Positions 1 to 9,287 of a DNA stretch of 64,000 nucleotides are shown one piece after another. The DNA comes from an uncultured Caldilineaceae bacterium (lineage in GTDB: Bacteria; Chloroflexota; Anaerolineae; Caldilineales; Caldilineaceae): NCBI GenBank assembly GCA_951812725.1, contig OX638330.1, positions 868,001 to 932,000 of the forward strand, read 5' to 3'. Both the position numbers and the translations under genes were made by a program. The notes under the pieces are model-generated. The model was not told the origin of the DNA, did no database searches, and saw only the letters and a list, made by a program, of their open reading frames with translations. Every line of letters begins with the position of its first letter. Positions within the stretch are counted from its first letter, which is position 1.

Positions 1-630
1 CAGAATGCGGTGTGTATCTTCTTCCGTAGGCGAAGCCAGTATTACCGTCTCTTGAATCGTGCGTTCGCGGCTGAATCGCCCGCGCTTGGGAATGTGAATT
101 TCGTGTTCGACTGCCAGGCAAGTCTGTGTCGTGCGCCCGAATCTGACAGTTCCATAGCGAATATTGCGGACCGCTTTCGGGAAGAAGAAGACATACCACA
201 TCCCAACATCCTTTTCCGGCCACTCTGCCATCAGAAAACGTTTGGGTTGCACCAGACAGATAACAGCATGCTCCCGGGTCGCGAATGTGCGGAAGTATCC
301 CTGTAACCAGGTAAATCGTTCGCTCTTTTCCTCGACAGTGAAATAGCCGCTGGCGTGGATGGGAACGCTGTCCGACGGCTCCATTGGCTGCGGCGTGACC
401 GCCGGCGTCGGCGCCTCGAGAAACTGTACATAGTCCCGGCTGTGCCAGTGGCGTCGCAGCCAGATGAAGGCTATAAGGAGAGCAAGGCAAAGTCCTGCCG
501 TAAAGAAGCGGCCTGGAATCAGCCCGATTGCGCCCAAAGCGCCGACAACCAGAATCAGGCCGTCTATCCAGCGGACAATCGGCGCACCGGCCAGCATCAT
601 GCGGTCGAGGTGATAGATAAGGCGGGACAC
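1..630 (-). CDS. Hypothetical membrane protein, partial (runs off the left edge)
   Basis: A minus-strand frame stays open from an in-frame stop near 730 to position 1. The likely start is GTG at 630, because the frame upstream of it runs through the hairpin at 686-705 and has no ATG. The visible part is 210 codons. After about 16 residues there are two hydrophobic segments (roughly residues 19-37 and 41-57), then a charged linker with PTPAVTPQPMEP, then a soluble domain with aromatic stretches such as MWYVFFFPKAVRNIRYG. I do not recognise the family; it looks like a two-TM protein with a cytoplasmic or PH-like C-terminal domain. It lies downstream of ftsH but beyond its terminator. Confidence 0.6.
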   Translation of the reverse strand, partial: MSRLIYHLDRMMLAGAPIVRWIDGLILVVGALGAIGLIPGRFFTAGLCLALLIAFIWLRRHWHSRDYVQFLEAPTPAVTPQPMEPSDSVPIHASGYFTVEEKSERFTWLQGYFRTFATREHAVICLVQPKRFLMAEWPEKDVGMWYVFFFPKAVRNIRYGTVRFGRTTQTCLAVEHEIHIPKRGRFSRERTIQETVILASPTEEDTHRIL

Positions 631-685
631 GGTTCGGTCAGGGCCTGCGGTCAGTTGGAAAGGGCCAGTGGATATTGTGAGAAGA

Positions 686-705
686 CCCCGCCCTGCGGGG
701 CGGGG
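686..705 (-). terminator. Rho-independent-like terminator of ftsH
   Basis: A perfect 8-bp GC stem (CCCCGCCC/GGGCGGGG, arms 686-693 and 698-705) with a 4-base loop lies about 50 bases past the ftsH stop. On the minus strand it is followed by a modest T-rich stretch (TCTTCT), so termination may be partial. Confidence 0.6.
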
Positions 706-755
706 CCAGGCAAATTCATCGATCTGATTTCATAGTCGCGGGCATGATGCGCCTC

Positions 756-2720
756 TCAGGCAGGGGCCGGCAAAGTTCCCCCGCTCAAGTCCAACCCCTG
801 GTCGCGGCTATCTTCCTCACGAGGGCGCTCGCTGCCGTCCTGTTTCGAGGTAGGTGTGCCGCTGGTCTGTCTCTCTTCCACACCGTCTACCGACTGGAAC
901 GGATCTTCGCCCCGCATAATCGCCTGGAACTCCGAGGCATGCAACGTCTCATGCTCCAGCAGAGCCGCCGCCACGGCGTCGAGGCGGTCCTCATAGGACG
1001 TCAGAATCTCATGGCAGCGGCGATGGGCCTCGTCTACCAGCATGCGCACCTCTTGGTCGATCTCCTGCGCCACCCGGTCGCTGTAATTGCGCGTTTCAGC
1101 GATGCCCCGGCCGAGGAAAACCATCTCCTCGCGTTCCCCGTATTGGACGGGGCCCAGCGCGTCGCTCATACCCCACTGGGTAATCATCATCCGGGCCATG
1201 TTTGTCACTCGCTCCAGATCGTTGCTGGCCCCGGTGGTAATATCTTCAAAGCGGATTTCCTCTGCTACTCGACCGCCCAAAAGTGCTGCCAGTTCATCAC
1301 GAAACTTGTCTCTTGTGCTCAGGTTCGATTCTTCTTCCGGTAGAGGCATCGTGTAGCCGCCGGCCATGCCCCGCGGAACGATGGTGACCTTATGCACCGG
1401 GTCGTGCATGGGCAGGACGTGCATCGCCACTGCGTGACCCGCTTCATGATAGGCGATAATCTCCTTTTCCTTAGGAGACATGACGCGGCTGCGGCGTTCT
1501 GGGCCGGCAATGACCCGCTCGATGGCTTCCTGGAACTCGGCGAGGCCGATCGAGCGTCGATTGCGGCGGGCCGCCAGAATCGCAGCCTCATTTACCAGGT
1601 TCTCTATATCAGCGCCGACGAAACCGGGCGTCTGTTTGGCAACGACTTCCAGATCGATGTCGGTCGCCAGCGGTTTGCCCTTCACATGGACATCCAGTAT
1701 CTGGCGCCGACCCTTAACATCCGGCGAATCCATCATCACCCGACGGTCGAAACGGCCGGGCCGCAGCAGCGCGGGGTCCAGGATGTCCGGCCTGTTGGTC
1801 GCAGCGATGATGATGATATTGACATCCGTGTCGAAGCCGTCCATTTCGACCAGAATCTGATTGAGAGTCTGCTCGCGTTCATCGTGAGAGCCGCCCAGTC
1901 CCGCGCCGCGATGGCGGCCGACCGCGTCGATCTCGTCGATGAAAATAATGCACGGGGAGTTCTTCTTGGCCTGTTCGAACAGGTCTCGCACACGGCTGGC
2001 CCCGACACCAACAAACATTTCTACAAACTCGGAACCGCTGATATTGAAGAAAGGCACACCCGCTTCACCGGAAACCGCCTTCGCCATCAATGTCTTGCCT
2101 GTTCCTGGCGGCCCCACCAGCAGGACGCCTTTGGGGATGCGTGCGCCCAACGAAGCGAACTTCTGCGGCTCTTTCAGGAATTCAACCACCTCTTCCAAGT
2201 CCTGTCGGGCCTCTTCATTGCCGGCCACGTCGCTGAAGTTGACCGTCGGTTTATCGCCGGTGAACATACGCGCCTTGCTCTTGCTGAAGCTGAAGGCCTG
2301 GTTGCCCGCGCCCTGGGCTTGACGCAAAATGAATATGAAAAAGACTGCGATCAGAAGAATCGGCAACAAGGCCAGCAATATGCTGCCGTACACCTCCCAC
2401 CCACTTGGCGCTTCGATCTCTATATTGACGGCAGACAGTTGGTCTTCGGTTACACCGAGATTCTCAAGCGTCTCGATCAGGCCGACGCCGGTCTCTTTGC
2501 GGGAACCAATTGCACTGCCACCGGAATAGGCGAGCACCTCGTCGCCGTCCACATGTAGTTCCTGCACATTACCGCTGCGGACGAGAGAAGCGACTTCAGC
2601 GATCGATACGGTCGCAGAGATGCCGTTGCCCTGATTGCTCAGGACGATATAGAGAAACGCGCCGAGAGCTACGACCAGAAGGAAGTAGATCATGCCGTTG
2701 CGAATTCGTTTGGAGTCCAT
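756..2720 (-). CDS. ftsH: ATP-dependent zinc metalloprotease FtsH
   Basis: Membrane-anchored AAA+ protease that degrades misassembled membrane proteins and regulatory proteins. The 654 aa match the family length. The order is TM1 (about 10-28), an extracytoplasmic domain, TM2 (about 111-132), an AAA module with Walker A GPPGTGKT at 203-210 and Walker B IIFIDEID at 258-265, SRH arginines around 319-327 (RPGRFDRR), and the zinc-protease helix HEAGH at 425-429. The C-terminus is a low-complexity charged tail. The ATG start at 2720 leads directly into TM1. In many bacteria ftsH sits beside tilS and hpt; here those genes are about 54 kb away in the window. Confidence 0.97.
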   Translation of the reverse strand: MDSKRIRNGMIYFLLVVALGAFLYIVLSNQGNGISATVSIAEVASLVRSGNVQELHVDGDEVLAYSGGSAIGSRKETGVGLIETLENLGVTEDQLSAVNIEIEAPSGWEVYGSILLALLPILLIAVFFIFILRQAQGAGNQAFSFSKSKARMFTGDKPTVNFSDVAGNEEARQDLEEVVEFLKEPQKFASLGARIPKGVLLVGPPGTGKTLMAKAVSGEAGVPFFNISGSEFVEMFVGVGASRVRDLFEQAKKNSPCIIFIDEIDAVGRHRGAGLGGSHDEREQTLNQILVEMDGFDTDVNIIIIAATNRPDILDPALLRPGRFDRRVMMDSPDVKGRRQILDVHVKGKPLATDIDLEVVAKQTPGFVGADIENLVNEAAILAARRNRRSIGLAEFQEAIERVIAGPERRSRVMSPKEKEIIAYHEAGHAVAMHVLPMHDPVHKVTIVPRGMAGGYTMPLPEEESNLSTRDKFRDELAALLGGRVAEEIRFEDITTGASNDLERVTNMARMMITQWGMSDALGPVQYGEREEMVFLGRGIAETRNYSDRVAQEIDQEVRMLVDEAHRRCHEILTSYEDRLDAVAAALLEHETLHASEFQAIMRGEDPFQSVDGVEERQTSGTPTSKQDGSERPREEDSRDQGLDLSGGTLPAPA

Positions 2721-2952
2721 AGGTCCTCTTGAGTTCGACGGGGGTAGGAACGGTCGTCGCGAGCGAATTTCTGAGTCTGCTCCAGAAAACTGGACCCTTC
2801 GCTTCCCGCTGAAATCTTAGCATAAGGAAAACACAGCGTCAAATGGATGCGTAAACCGGCTTTGCCTCTTTCGCCCGCAAGATTGCGCAACCATGTAGTA
2901 TGTCGATTCTAGAGCAGCAGCGTCGGTTGGGCAGTAATGCCGCTTCCACCTC

Positions 2953-3807
2953 TCAGGCAGGCTGGAGCGTGAAGAGCGTGATTTCCGGTCGGCAATTCAA
3001 ACGAAAAGGCAGAGGCCAGACGCCAAGGCCGCGGTTCGTATAGAGCTGGTAGCTCCCAACATGATAATGGCCGATCGGGTATTGGGTTGCCATGTGCGGC
3101 AGAAGAGGGGCGTGCGTCGCCAGCCCAACGCCATCAGGCCGCGTCGTTGGCAGCCGAACCTGCCCGCCGTGGCTATGTCCGCTCAGTTGCAGTGCAACCG
3201 GCGCTTTCTCCCTCTGGATGGTGTTAATGTAGTCAGGTTCGTGACAGAGCAACACGTTCGTATAGCCGGACGGCGCACCGGCCAGCGCAAGCCGCGGGCG
3301 GGGGTCGCCGGACCAGGCGTCATCTACCCCGGCGATAATGAGTCCCGGCGCCGCTTCGATGTTCTGATTGACCAGTAGGACTACCGGCGTCTCCGCCAGC
3401 GCCGCGCCCACCGCCTCGCGATCGGTCCACAGATCGTGGTTGCCATACACCGCATATGCGGGCGGCTCCAGCAGTCGCAGCGGCTCGATCAAGCCGGCAG
3501 CATAGCGGGCTTCGTGGCCGACGAAGTCGCCGGTAAGAGTCACCAGGTCCGGCTGCAAATTGTTGACGCGCCGGACTGCGGCCAGCAGTTCGCTGGCGGA
3601 GGTGAAGCGGCTCAGATGAATATCGGAAATCTGGGCGATGCGCTGGCCCGCAAGCCGTTCGGCCAGCCCCGGCAGTTGGAGCGTAACCTCCTCCACTTCC
3701 ACCAATGACGGCTCCAGCAATCCGTATCCGAAACCGGCGGCGCCGGTCACAGCCGCGGCGCCGGCCCATTGCAGGAACCGGCGCCTGGTTAACGTGAGTT
3801 TCGACAT
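2953..3807 (-). CDS. Tat-exported calcineurin-like metallophosphoesterase (YkuE/YaeI type)
   Basis: The 284-aa protein starts with a twin-arginine signal (RRRFLQWAG at 8-16) and a hydrophobic stretch, so it should be exported. The two-metal phosphoesterase motifs are all present: SDIHLS 61-66, GDFVG 93-97, GNHD 122-125, CHEPD about 188-192 and GHSHGGQ 210-216. Related proteins (YkuE, YaeI/LpxG) hydrolyse phosphodiester or pyrophosphate bonds in lipids or envelope molecules; the substrate here is unknown. No Shine-Dalgarno sequence is visible close to the ATG. A mobile element begins only 11 bases upstream, so the native leader has been split. Without the insertion, the start would lie about 50 bases after the stop of the ABC permease at 4143. 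Confidence 0.88.
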   Translation of the reverse strand: MSKLTLTRRRFLQWAGAAAVTGAAGFGYGLLEPSLVEVEEVTLQLPGLAERLAGQRIAQISDIHLSRFTSASELLAAVRRVNNLQPDLVTLTGDFVGHEARYAAGLIEPLRLLEPPAYAVYGNHDLWTDREAVGAALAETPVVLLVNQNIEAAPGLIIAGVDDAWSGDPRPRLALAGAPSGYTNVLLCHEPDYINTIQREKAPVALQLSGHSHGGQVRLPTTRPDGVGLATHAPLLPHMATQYPIGHYHVGSYQLYTNRGLGVWPLPFRLNCRPEITLFTLQPA

Positions 3808-3818
3808 AGCTTGCGATG

Positions 3819-4103
3819 GTAACTCCTAAGCCAAAGTACTTGACCAGCCAGTCATCCTTGGAACTGTTCAGGCTCTTGGTGACGCCACTGGTGTACAGCC
3901 GCCGCCATGCTCGCCAGCCGACACGTTGCGAAGAAGGCACACGGTCGGTGAGGCATGTTTTTGTAGGGGGGCGTTGCGGGGGCGCAGCCCCTGCACAAGG
4001 GAGGGCCGAAGGCCCGACCGCCCAAAATACAACAATGAGGAGAGAGTAAACACCTTGACTCGCCTCATTCAGGTTCGCAAATTAATTGTGGCTGAGTAGT
4101 TTC
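3819..4103 (+). mobile_element. MITE copy A (285 bp, IS66-like ends)
   Basis: A non-coding element bounded by inverted ends (GTAACTCCT on the left, AGTAGTTTC on the right). It is flanked by the identical 8-mer TTGCGATG at 3811-3818 and 4104-4111, which is a target-site duplication. Sequence and length match the copies at 26866, 39758 and 20609. Inside are a G/C hairpin around the shared run TGCGGGGGCGCAGCCCCTGC and a second hairpin GGGCC-GAA-GGCCC (4003-4015). There is no transposase, so it must have been moved in trans. It sits in the short spacer between the ABC permease at 4143 and the metallophosphoesterase at 2953. Confidence 0.9.
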
Positions 4104-4142
4104 TTGCGATGTAAATTCTAGCGGACGACTGCCTTCGGGGTG

Positions 4143-5093
4143 CTATCCTTTTATGCCGGAAACGACAATTCCCTGAATGTAATAGCGTTGCGCCACGAAG
4201 AACAGCAGTAGGGGCGGAATCATGGCCACGACCGAAGCAGCCATCATCAGGTTCCAAAGCGGCCGGGCCGAGGCGCTGGCGTTGTTCCTGAAGAAATGCA
4301 GGCCAATGGCGACGGTGTACTTGTCCATCGAGCTGATATAAATAAGCGGCCCCATGAAATCGTTCCAGCTCGCCATGAACGAGAAGATGGCCACGGCGCC
4401 AAGGGCCGGTTTGATCATCGGCAGAATGATGCGCCAGTAAACGCCCATCCAGCTGCAACCGTCGATGCGGGCGGCATCGTCGTAGTCCGGGGGGATGCTG
4501 TTGATGAACTGACGCAGCAGGAAGATAAAGAATGCGCCGCCACCGAACCACACTGGAAGGACCAGAGGCCAGTAGGTATCAAGTGTATTGAGCCACTTGA
4601 AGATGAAGTAAAGAGGAATCATGGTTACGTGGCCTGGAACCATCATTGTCGCAAGCATGATGACGAACAAATAGTTGCGTCCCGGAAAGCGCAAGCGTGC
4701 GAAGCCGTAGGCCGCCAGCGACGCCGTCAGCAGCCTTCCGACCATCACCCACGCCGTGACATAAACGGTGTTCCATACAAAGCCAAGGAAACTCCATCCC
4801 TGTCCGGCGCGTGACCCCTCCGTTGCTTCACGATTACCGGTCAAGACGATGGCATAGTTCTGCCAAAGCGGCTCTTCTGGAATCCACGTTGGCGGCATCA
4901 GGAAAATCTCCCAATCGGGCTTGAGCGAGGCGGAGACCATCCAGAAAAAAGGAATCAATACCGCGAATCCGCCAAGAATGAGCGTCAGGTGAATCAGCAG
5001 CTTGGAGGTGGCGCGCACCCTTTTTGCGATCGTGTTCTGACGCCGCGCGTCAGCGAGAGCGGGCGCAGGTCGGTCTAAAGTCGACTCGGTCAT
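4143..5093 (-). CDS. ABC sugar-type permease, MalG/CUT1 family
   Basis: Inner-membrane subunit of a carbohydrate-type importer, 316 aa from ATG 5093 (GAGGAG lies upstream; a longer frame from 5129 would overlap the preceding gene). It has six hydrophobic segments and, at about 204-229, the EAA loop that docks the ATPase (YDDAARIDG then LPMIKP). The C-terminal YIQGIVVSGIKG is typical of MalG-type permeases. It follows the MalF-type gene by 16 bases, so the two should pair. No ATPase is encoded anywhere in this cluster. It is the last gene of the operon unless the metallophosphoesterase beyond the mobile element once belonged to it. Confidence 0.92.
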   Translation of the reverse strand: MTESTLDRPAPALADARRQNTIAKRVRATSKLLIHLTLILGGFAVLIPFFWMVSASLKPDWEIFLMPPTWIPEEPLWQNYAIVLTGNREATEGSRAGQGWSFLGFVWNTVYVTAWVMVGRLLTASLAAYGFARLRFPGRNYLFVIMLATMMVPGHVTMIPLYFIFKWLNTLDTYWPLVLPVWFGGGAFFIFLLRQFINSIPPDYDDAARIDGCSWMGVYWRIILPMIKPALGAVAIFSFMASWNDFMGPLIYISSMDKYTVAIGLHFFRNNASASARPLWNLMMAASVVAMIPPLLLFFVAQRYYIQGIVVSGIKG

Positions 5094-5109
5094 CGTGCCG
5101 GTCTCCTCA

Positions 5110-6057
5110 CTATCTGATCTGACCCTCATAGTGGACCCAACGGCCCGAACTTCGGAAGGCGACCAGAGTCAGCAGCAGAATTATCACGGCCAACATCCAG
5201 GCCAATGCGGACGCGTATCCCATTTTCAGGAATTGAAATGCGTTCAGATAGATGCCAAGCACAAAGAAATAGGTGGCGTTGGCCGGGCCGCCCTGTGTCA
5301 TGATGAAAGCGCTGGTAAAGACCTGAAACGAACCGATTATGCCCATGATCAGATTGAAGAAGATTACCGGTGAAATCATTGGCAGGGTGACGAACCAGAG
5401 TTTGGGCAATGCACCGGCGCCGTCGATCATGGCGGCGTCGTAAAGTTCAGAAGGCACGCCCTGTAGAGCGGCCAGATAGAGTACCATGCCGCCGCCAACG
5501 CCCCAGACGCTCATGATGATAAAGGCCGGCAGCGCCCACTGGCGATCGAACAACCAAGCCGGTCCTGGGATCCCAACCAATGCCAAAATGCGGTTGATGA
5601 CGCCGGCCTCGGGATTGAGGAGCAGTAGCCACATCATCGCCACCGCCGCCCCGGATACGACTGCTGGAGTGTAGAATACAGTGCGGTAAAAGGAGAGGCC
5701 GCGTACATCCTGGTTGAGAAACAGGGCCAGCCCAAGACCCAGGACGAGCCCCAAACTGACGGCGCCCACTGAGTAGATCGCCGTGACCTTCACGCTGTGC
5801 CAAACAAGAGGATCATTGAACAGCATCTTGTCCCAGTTTTTGAATCCCACCCACTGGGGCGTGGTAAGCACATCAAATTTGGTAAAGCTGAGGTAAAAGG
5901 AGGTGAGGAGAGGCCCAAACTCGAAAAGCAGAAAACCCAGCAGCCACGGCGCGATCGTCAGATAACCGGCCAACGCTTCACGGCGCGCCAAGCGGCCCAT
6001 GCGGACGCGTTTCGTAGAGACTGCGCCTACTTGACTTTCCACGCTGATAGTATTCAT
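5110..6057 (-). CDS. ABC sugar-type permease, MalF/CUT1 family
   Basis: A 315-aa membrane permease with a cytoplasmic N-terminus, six TM segments starting near residue 35 (TIAPWLLGFLLFEFGPLL), and the EAA motif (LYDAAMIDGAGALPKLW followed by LPMISP) in the second half. It is the partner of the MalG-type permease just downstream. The substrate-binding protein of this system is probably the one at 13319-14638, the first gene of the same gene train. The identity of the cargo is not visible; the enzymes between suggest a sugar acid, polyol or other hydroxylated compound. Confidence 0.92.
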   Translation of the reverse strand: MNTISVESQVGAVSTKRVRMGRLARREALAGYLTIAPWLLGFLLFEFGPLLTSFYLSFTKFDVLTTPQWVGFKNWDKMLFNDPLVWHSVKVTAIYSVGAVSLGLVLGLGLALFLNQDVRGLSFYRTVFYTPAVVSGAAVAMMWLLLLNPEAGVINRILALVGIPGPAWLFDRQWALPAFIIMSVWGVGGGMVLYLAALQGVPSELYDAAMIDGAGALPKLWFVTLPMISPVIFFNLIMGIIGSFQVFTSAFIMTQGGPANATYFFVLGIYLNAFQFLKMGYASALAWMLAVIILLLTLVAFRSSGRWVHYEGQIR

Positions 6058-6140
6058 TTGTCGGACCCTTCTTTCACACCGTCGTTAACGGGTCGCAATC
6101 ACCTAGCCGGCCTGTCGCTGCTGACAGAACAGTCCCGACG

Positions 6141-7127
6141 TCAATCAAGGTCGATACGGTACAGCGGCTCTAATCCGGCTGCAATCCTGTCTACGTTGTC
6201 TGACGCGCACTGGGCGCGCTTGCGCGATGTTCCGTCAGTAACACCGGCCGTATGGGGGGTTGCGATGACGTTTGGCAGGCTGAAGAAAGGTGAGCTGATA
6301 TCCGGCGGCTCCTGGCTGTAGGCATCAATGCCGGCGCCTCCCAAATTGCCTGCAAGCAGCGCCTGCGTCAGCGCTTCCTCATCGATCAATGCGCCGCGGG
6401 CGACGTTAATGATGTAAGCGGTCGGTTTCATCAGGCCCAACATGCGCGCGTCGATAATGTGGCGGGTGTCACTGTTGAGGTGCAGGTGAAGAGAAAGGAT
6501 GTCCGATTCGGCAACGACCTTTTCGAGGTCATCGGGCGTGCCCACAAAAGAGAGGCCGAACTCCTGCCGTTCCGCCGCGCTGACCTCCCGTATGTCGATG
6601 GCCGCGATTTTCATGCCGAACGGCTGGGCGCGGCGCGCCAGCTCGATGCCGCTTGCCCCGAAACCGATGATGCCCAGTTGCAGCTCCTCCAATTCATACC
6701 CCATTGGCTCGTATAGTTCGCCCTCGTCCAGCCGCGCCCTCGCCTCCGGATAGCGGCGGGTCAGCATCAGAATGAACATCATCGCGGTCTCGGCCAGGGC
6801 CACCGCGCTGAAGGCGCCAGGACAGTTGGCCACGGGAATGCCCTTGGATTTCCAGTATTCCAGGTCGAAGTGATCGAAGCCCGTACCCAGGATCTGCCAC
6901 AGGCGTGCGTCAGTGGCAGCGTCCACCATTTCGCGCGTGCCGGCCGAGCCGCCATGGTCGATGACCGCGTCCATTCCTTTGAACTGGGGCGCCAGCGGTT
7001 TATCGTAATCCAATACTTCTATGTTGTGGTTACGGCTGACAGTCTTTACCACGTCCATCCCCCATGGATTGAACATCGAGACTTTGACCGGATGGGGCAG
7101 AAAGAGAACGTTCAATCGCTTCGTCAT
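6141..7127 (-). CDS. D-2-hydroxyacid dehydrogenase (NAD-dependent)
   Basis: A 328-aa enzyme that interconverts a 2-hydroxyacid and a 2-oxoacid. The Rossmann motif GFGASG is at 155-160, and the catalytic triad of the family can be placed as Arg244 (NVARG), Glu273 (SQEPP) and His292 (TPHTAG). The length fits phosphoglycerate/glyoxylate reductase relatives, but there is no ACT domain, so it is unlikely to be SerA. It lies 66 bases after the SDR at 7194 and before the ABC permeases, in one catabolic operon. It probably acts on an intermediate of the imported compound. Confidence 0.88.
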   Translation of the reverse strand: MTKRLNVLFLPHPVKVSMFNPWGMDVVKTVSRNHNIEVLDYDKPLAPQFKGMDAVIDHGGSAGTREMVDAATDARLWQILGTGFDHFDLEYWKSKGIPVANCPGAFSAVALAETAMMFILMLTRRYPEARARLDEGELYEPMGYELEELQLGIIGFGASGIELARRAQPFGMKIAAIDIREVSAAERQEFGLSFVGTPDDLEKVVAESDILSLHLHLNSDTRHIIDARMLGLMKPTAYIINVARGALIDEEALTQALLAGNLGGAGIDAYSQEPPDISSPFFSLPNVIATPHTAGVTDGTSRKRAQCASDNVDRIAAGLEPLYRIDLD

Positions 7128-7193
7128 AGGGTCACCTGGTTATGGAGGCAGGCCGTAGGGCTTGCTTTGACTGGATTCTATCTGGTCTGTGTA

Positions 7194-7943
7194 TCAAAGA
7201 GTCGTAAAGCCGCCGTCTGCCACAAGCACCGAGCCGGTTACAAAAGAGGCTTCATCGCTGGCCAGAAATAGCGCAGCCGGGGCGATTTCGCTGGGCGCGG
7301 CGAAACGTTTCAACAAATTGGCCTCCCGGTAAGGGGCCAGTTTTTCTTCGGGTATCGTCTCAGTCAGCGGCGTATTCATCGAGCCGGGACAGACGGCATT
7401 GACGCGGATATTGTCGGCTGCGTGGTCAACGGCCATCGAGCGCACAAGGCCGATGACTCCATGCTTGCTGGCGTTGTATGATGCCTGCAGGCCGTTGCCC
7501 ACCAGGCCAGAAAGCGATGAGATGCAAATAATGTTGCCGCCGCCCTGTTGCCGCATCTGCGAAACTGCGTATTTCGAACAGAGAAACATGCTCTTCAGGT
7601 TGGTGTCGACGACGAAATCCCATTCATCTTCACTGGTATCGACCACATCCTTGTTTATCTGTACACCCACGTTGTTGACCAGCACATCCAGCCGACCGAA
7701 TGTCTCAACCGCGGCGAGAGTCAGGCGCTCCGCATCCTGCCGCAGACGCACATCCATTTCAACAAGCAATGCCTCGCCGCCTTTCGCCTGGATCAGGTCG
7801 ACCGTTTCCTGGCCCTTCTCTCGGTTGATCTCCCCGACCACGACCCTGGCGCCCTCCGTCGCGAACAACATAGCGACCGCCTGTCCCAGGCCCATGCCCG
7901 CGCCTGTGATCGCAGCTACCTTGCCCCGCAGACGATCTGTCAT
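7194..7943 (-). CDS. SDR-family NAD(P)-dependent oxidoreductase
   Basis: A 249-aa classical short-chain dehydrogenase. The cofactor loop TGAGMGLG is at 13-20, the NNVG structural motif near 90-93, and the active site Ser143, Tyr156 and Lys160 (YNASK). The C-terminal GSVLVADGG is typical of glucose-1-dehydrogenase/FabG-like members. Its start is 16 bases from the stop of the next SDR upstream. It shares the operon with two other SDRs, so at least three alcohol/ketone steps may be encoded. The exact substrate cannot be read from the sequence. Confidence 0.92.
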   Translation of the reverse strand: MTDRLRGKVAAITGAGMGLGQAVAMLFATEGARVVVGEINREKGQETVDLIQAKGGEALLVEMDVRLRQDAERLTLAAVETFGRLDVLVNNVGVQINKDVVDTSEDEWDFVVDTNLKSMFLCSKYAVSQMRQQGGGNIICISSLSGLVGNGLQASYNASKHGVIGLVRSMAVDHAADNIRVNAVCPGSMNTPLTETIPEEKLAPYREANLLKRFAAPSEIAPAALFLASDEASFVTGSVLVADGGFTTL

Positions 7944-7959
7944 CCGGATTGCACCTTGG

Positions 7960-8757
7960 TCAATACGGCAGAAGGCCGCCGCTCACGTTGTACGTCTGGC
8001 CGGTCATGTAGCTGGCGTCGTCCGAGGCCAGGAAAGCAACCACGTTGGCGACGTCTTCCGGCTGCTGAATGCGGCCGACAGGGATGCCGGCGACAGCTTC
8101 CGCTTTGACTGAACCGACCTCCACACCGCGGCGCGCGGCGGTTTCGCGGTCGATCAGATCCCACATAGGCGTATCGACGATGCCGGCGCAAACGCAGTTC
8201 ACAAGGATACCGTGTTCGGAAAGCTCCAACCCCATCTGCTTGGTCAGCGCAACAACGGCATGTTTGCTGGCGGCGTAGGCCCCCAAAGGGATATCTTTGC
8301 CCGGCGCGATTTTGCCCGCCCCCGATGCGTTGTTGATGATACGCCCGCCGCCGCCTTGCTCAATCATCTGGTACGCCCCGGCTTGCGAGCACAATAGCAC
8401 GCTCTTGGCGTTTACGTTCATCAGGGCATCCCACGTCTCCTCGTCCGTCTCCAGCAAAGGCGCAACCGCACCGATGCCGGCGTTGTTCACAAGGATACGC
8501 AGGTTCCCCAACTGCTCGCAGGTTTTGCCCACCATCCGCTGCACTTCTTCCTTGCAGGTCACGTCCACTTGGTGTGCCAGCGCCTGGCCGCCCAGCTCCC
8601 GAACTTCGGCAGCCACCTGCGCGGCCGTTTCGCCATCCAAGTCGGCAACCGTCACCAGGCAGCCTTCCCGCGCCAAACGCAGGGCTATGGCCCGCCCGAT
8701 GCCTCGACCGGCCCCGGTGACAATCGCAACCTGCCCTTCAAGATTATAGCGCGGCAT
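7960..8757 (-). CDS. SDR-family oxidoreductase
   Basis: A 265-aa classical SDR with TGAGRGIG at 14-21, NNAG at 91-94, Ser145 and Tyr161-x3-Lys165 (YAASK). Compared with the SDR at 7194 it has a longer loop before the catalytic Tyr and a longer substrate-binding segment (DTPMWDLIDRETAARRG), as in many sugar or polyol dehydrogenases. It is in tight tandem with the SDR at 7194 (16 bases) and 38 bases after the VOC gene. NAD preference is suggested by the acidic end of beta-2 (VADLDG). Confidence 0.92.
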   Translation of the reverse strand: MPRYNLEGQVAIVTGAGRGIGRAIALRLAREGCLVTVADLDGETAAQVAAEVRELGGQALAHQVDVTCKEEVQRMVGKTCEQLGNLRILVNNAGIGAVAPLLETDEETWDALMNVNAKSVLLCSQAGAYQMIEQGGGGRIINNASGAGKIAPGKDIPLGAYAASKHAVVALTKQMGLELSEHGILVNCVCAGIVDTPMWDLIDRETAARRGVEVGSVKAEAVAGIPVGRIQQPEDVANVVAFLASDDASYMTGQTYNVSGGLLPY

Positions 8758-8795
8758 GGGCTACCTCCAGCAGTGTTTTCCTAACACCATCCGCC

Positions 8796-9269
8796 TCAAT
8801 GCTCGCCATCTTTTGTCTCGTACGGTACCTGCATAAGTTCCAGAATGTAGCCGTCCGGGTCCTCAAAGAAGACAACGTGGACAACAGCCCAACCGAGATC
8901 GAAACTGACCGGCTCAGACACGAAGGTAACGCCTTCCGCCTTCAGTTCCTGATAGGCCTGTGCCATGTCCGGAACGCCGAAACAGATATGAGAGTGCCCC
9001 ACATCTCCCAGCTTGCCATTCGATACCTTGCCCTGCGGCTGCACGTACTCCTGCAAGTCGAGCAGCATCCCCGGCGTTTCCGGCGCCTGCAGCCGCACAA
9101 CCTGCATGACTACATCATCTTTACCTGCCATTTTCGAGATCGTCTCACCTTCCAGCCGGTGCGTTTCGATCTGCTCCATCCCCAGCAGGTCACGGTAAAA
9201 CGCCAGCGAACGCTCCATGTCGCTGACGGTAACCGATATATGATCCAACACGTTTATTGAGCTGATCAC
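8796..9269 (-). CDS. VOC/glyoxalase-fold protein
   Basis: A 157-aa vicinal-oxygen-chelate protein, a fold used by glyoxalases, epimerases and ring-cleaving dioxygenases. The N-terminal DHISVTVSDMERSLAFY provides the first metal His. The C-terminal FFEDPDGYILELMQ provides the terminal Glu. It sits 18 bases after the PhyH gene in the same direction. It is one of three VOC paralogues in this operon (with 10377 and 12675). It could isomerise or cleave an oxygenated intermediate; the reaction is unknown. Confidence 0.85.
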   Translation of the reverse strand: MISSINVLDHISVTVSDMERSLAFYRDLLGMEQIETHRLEGETISKMAGKDDVVMQVVRLQAPETPGMLLDLQEYVQPQGKVSNGKLGDVGHSHICFGVPDMAQAYQELKAEGVTFVSEPVSFDLGWAVVHVVFFEDPDGYILELMQVPYETKDGEH

Positions 9270-9287
9270 AGTTCGCTTCCTCCGGTT

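Noticed and set aside
744..2558. Long plus-strand frames opposite ftsH (199 and 388 codons)
   Set aside because: They are antisense shadows of a highly conserved gene in GC-rich DNA, without any recognisable domain.
3816..4049. 77-105 codon open frames running through the MITE copies (also 26830-27147, 26859-27101, 39807-40220)
   Set aside because: The frame is not preserved in all copies, the strand and frame that stay open differ, and the element varies like a structured non-coding sequence. I treat them as chance frames that may be mis-annotated as hypothetical proteins.
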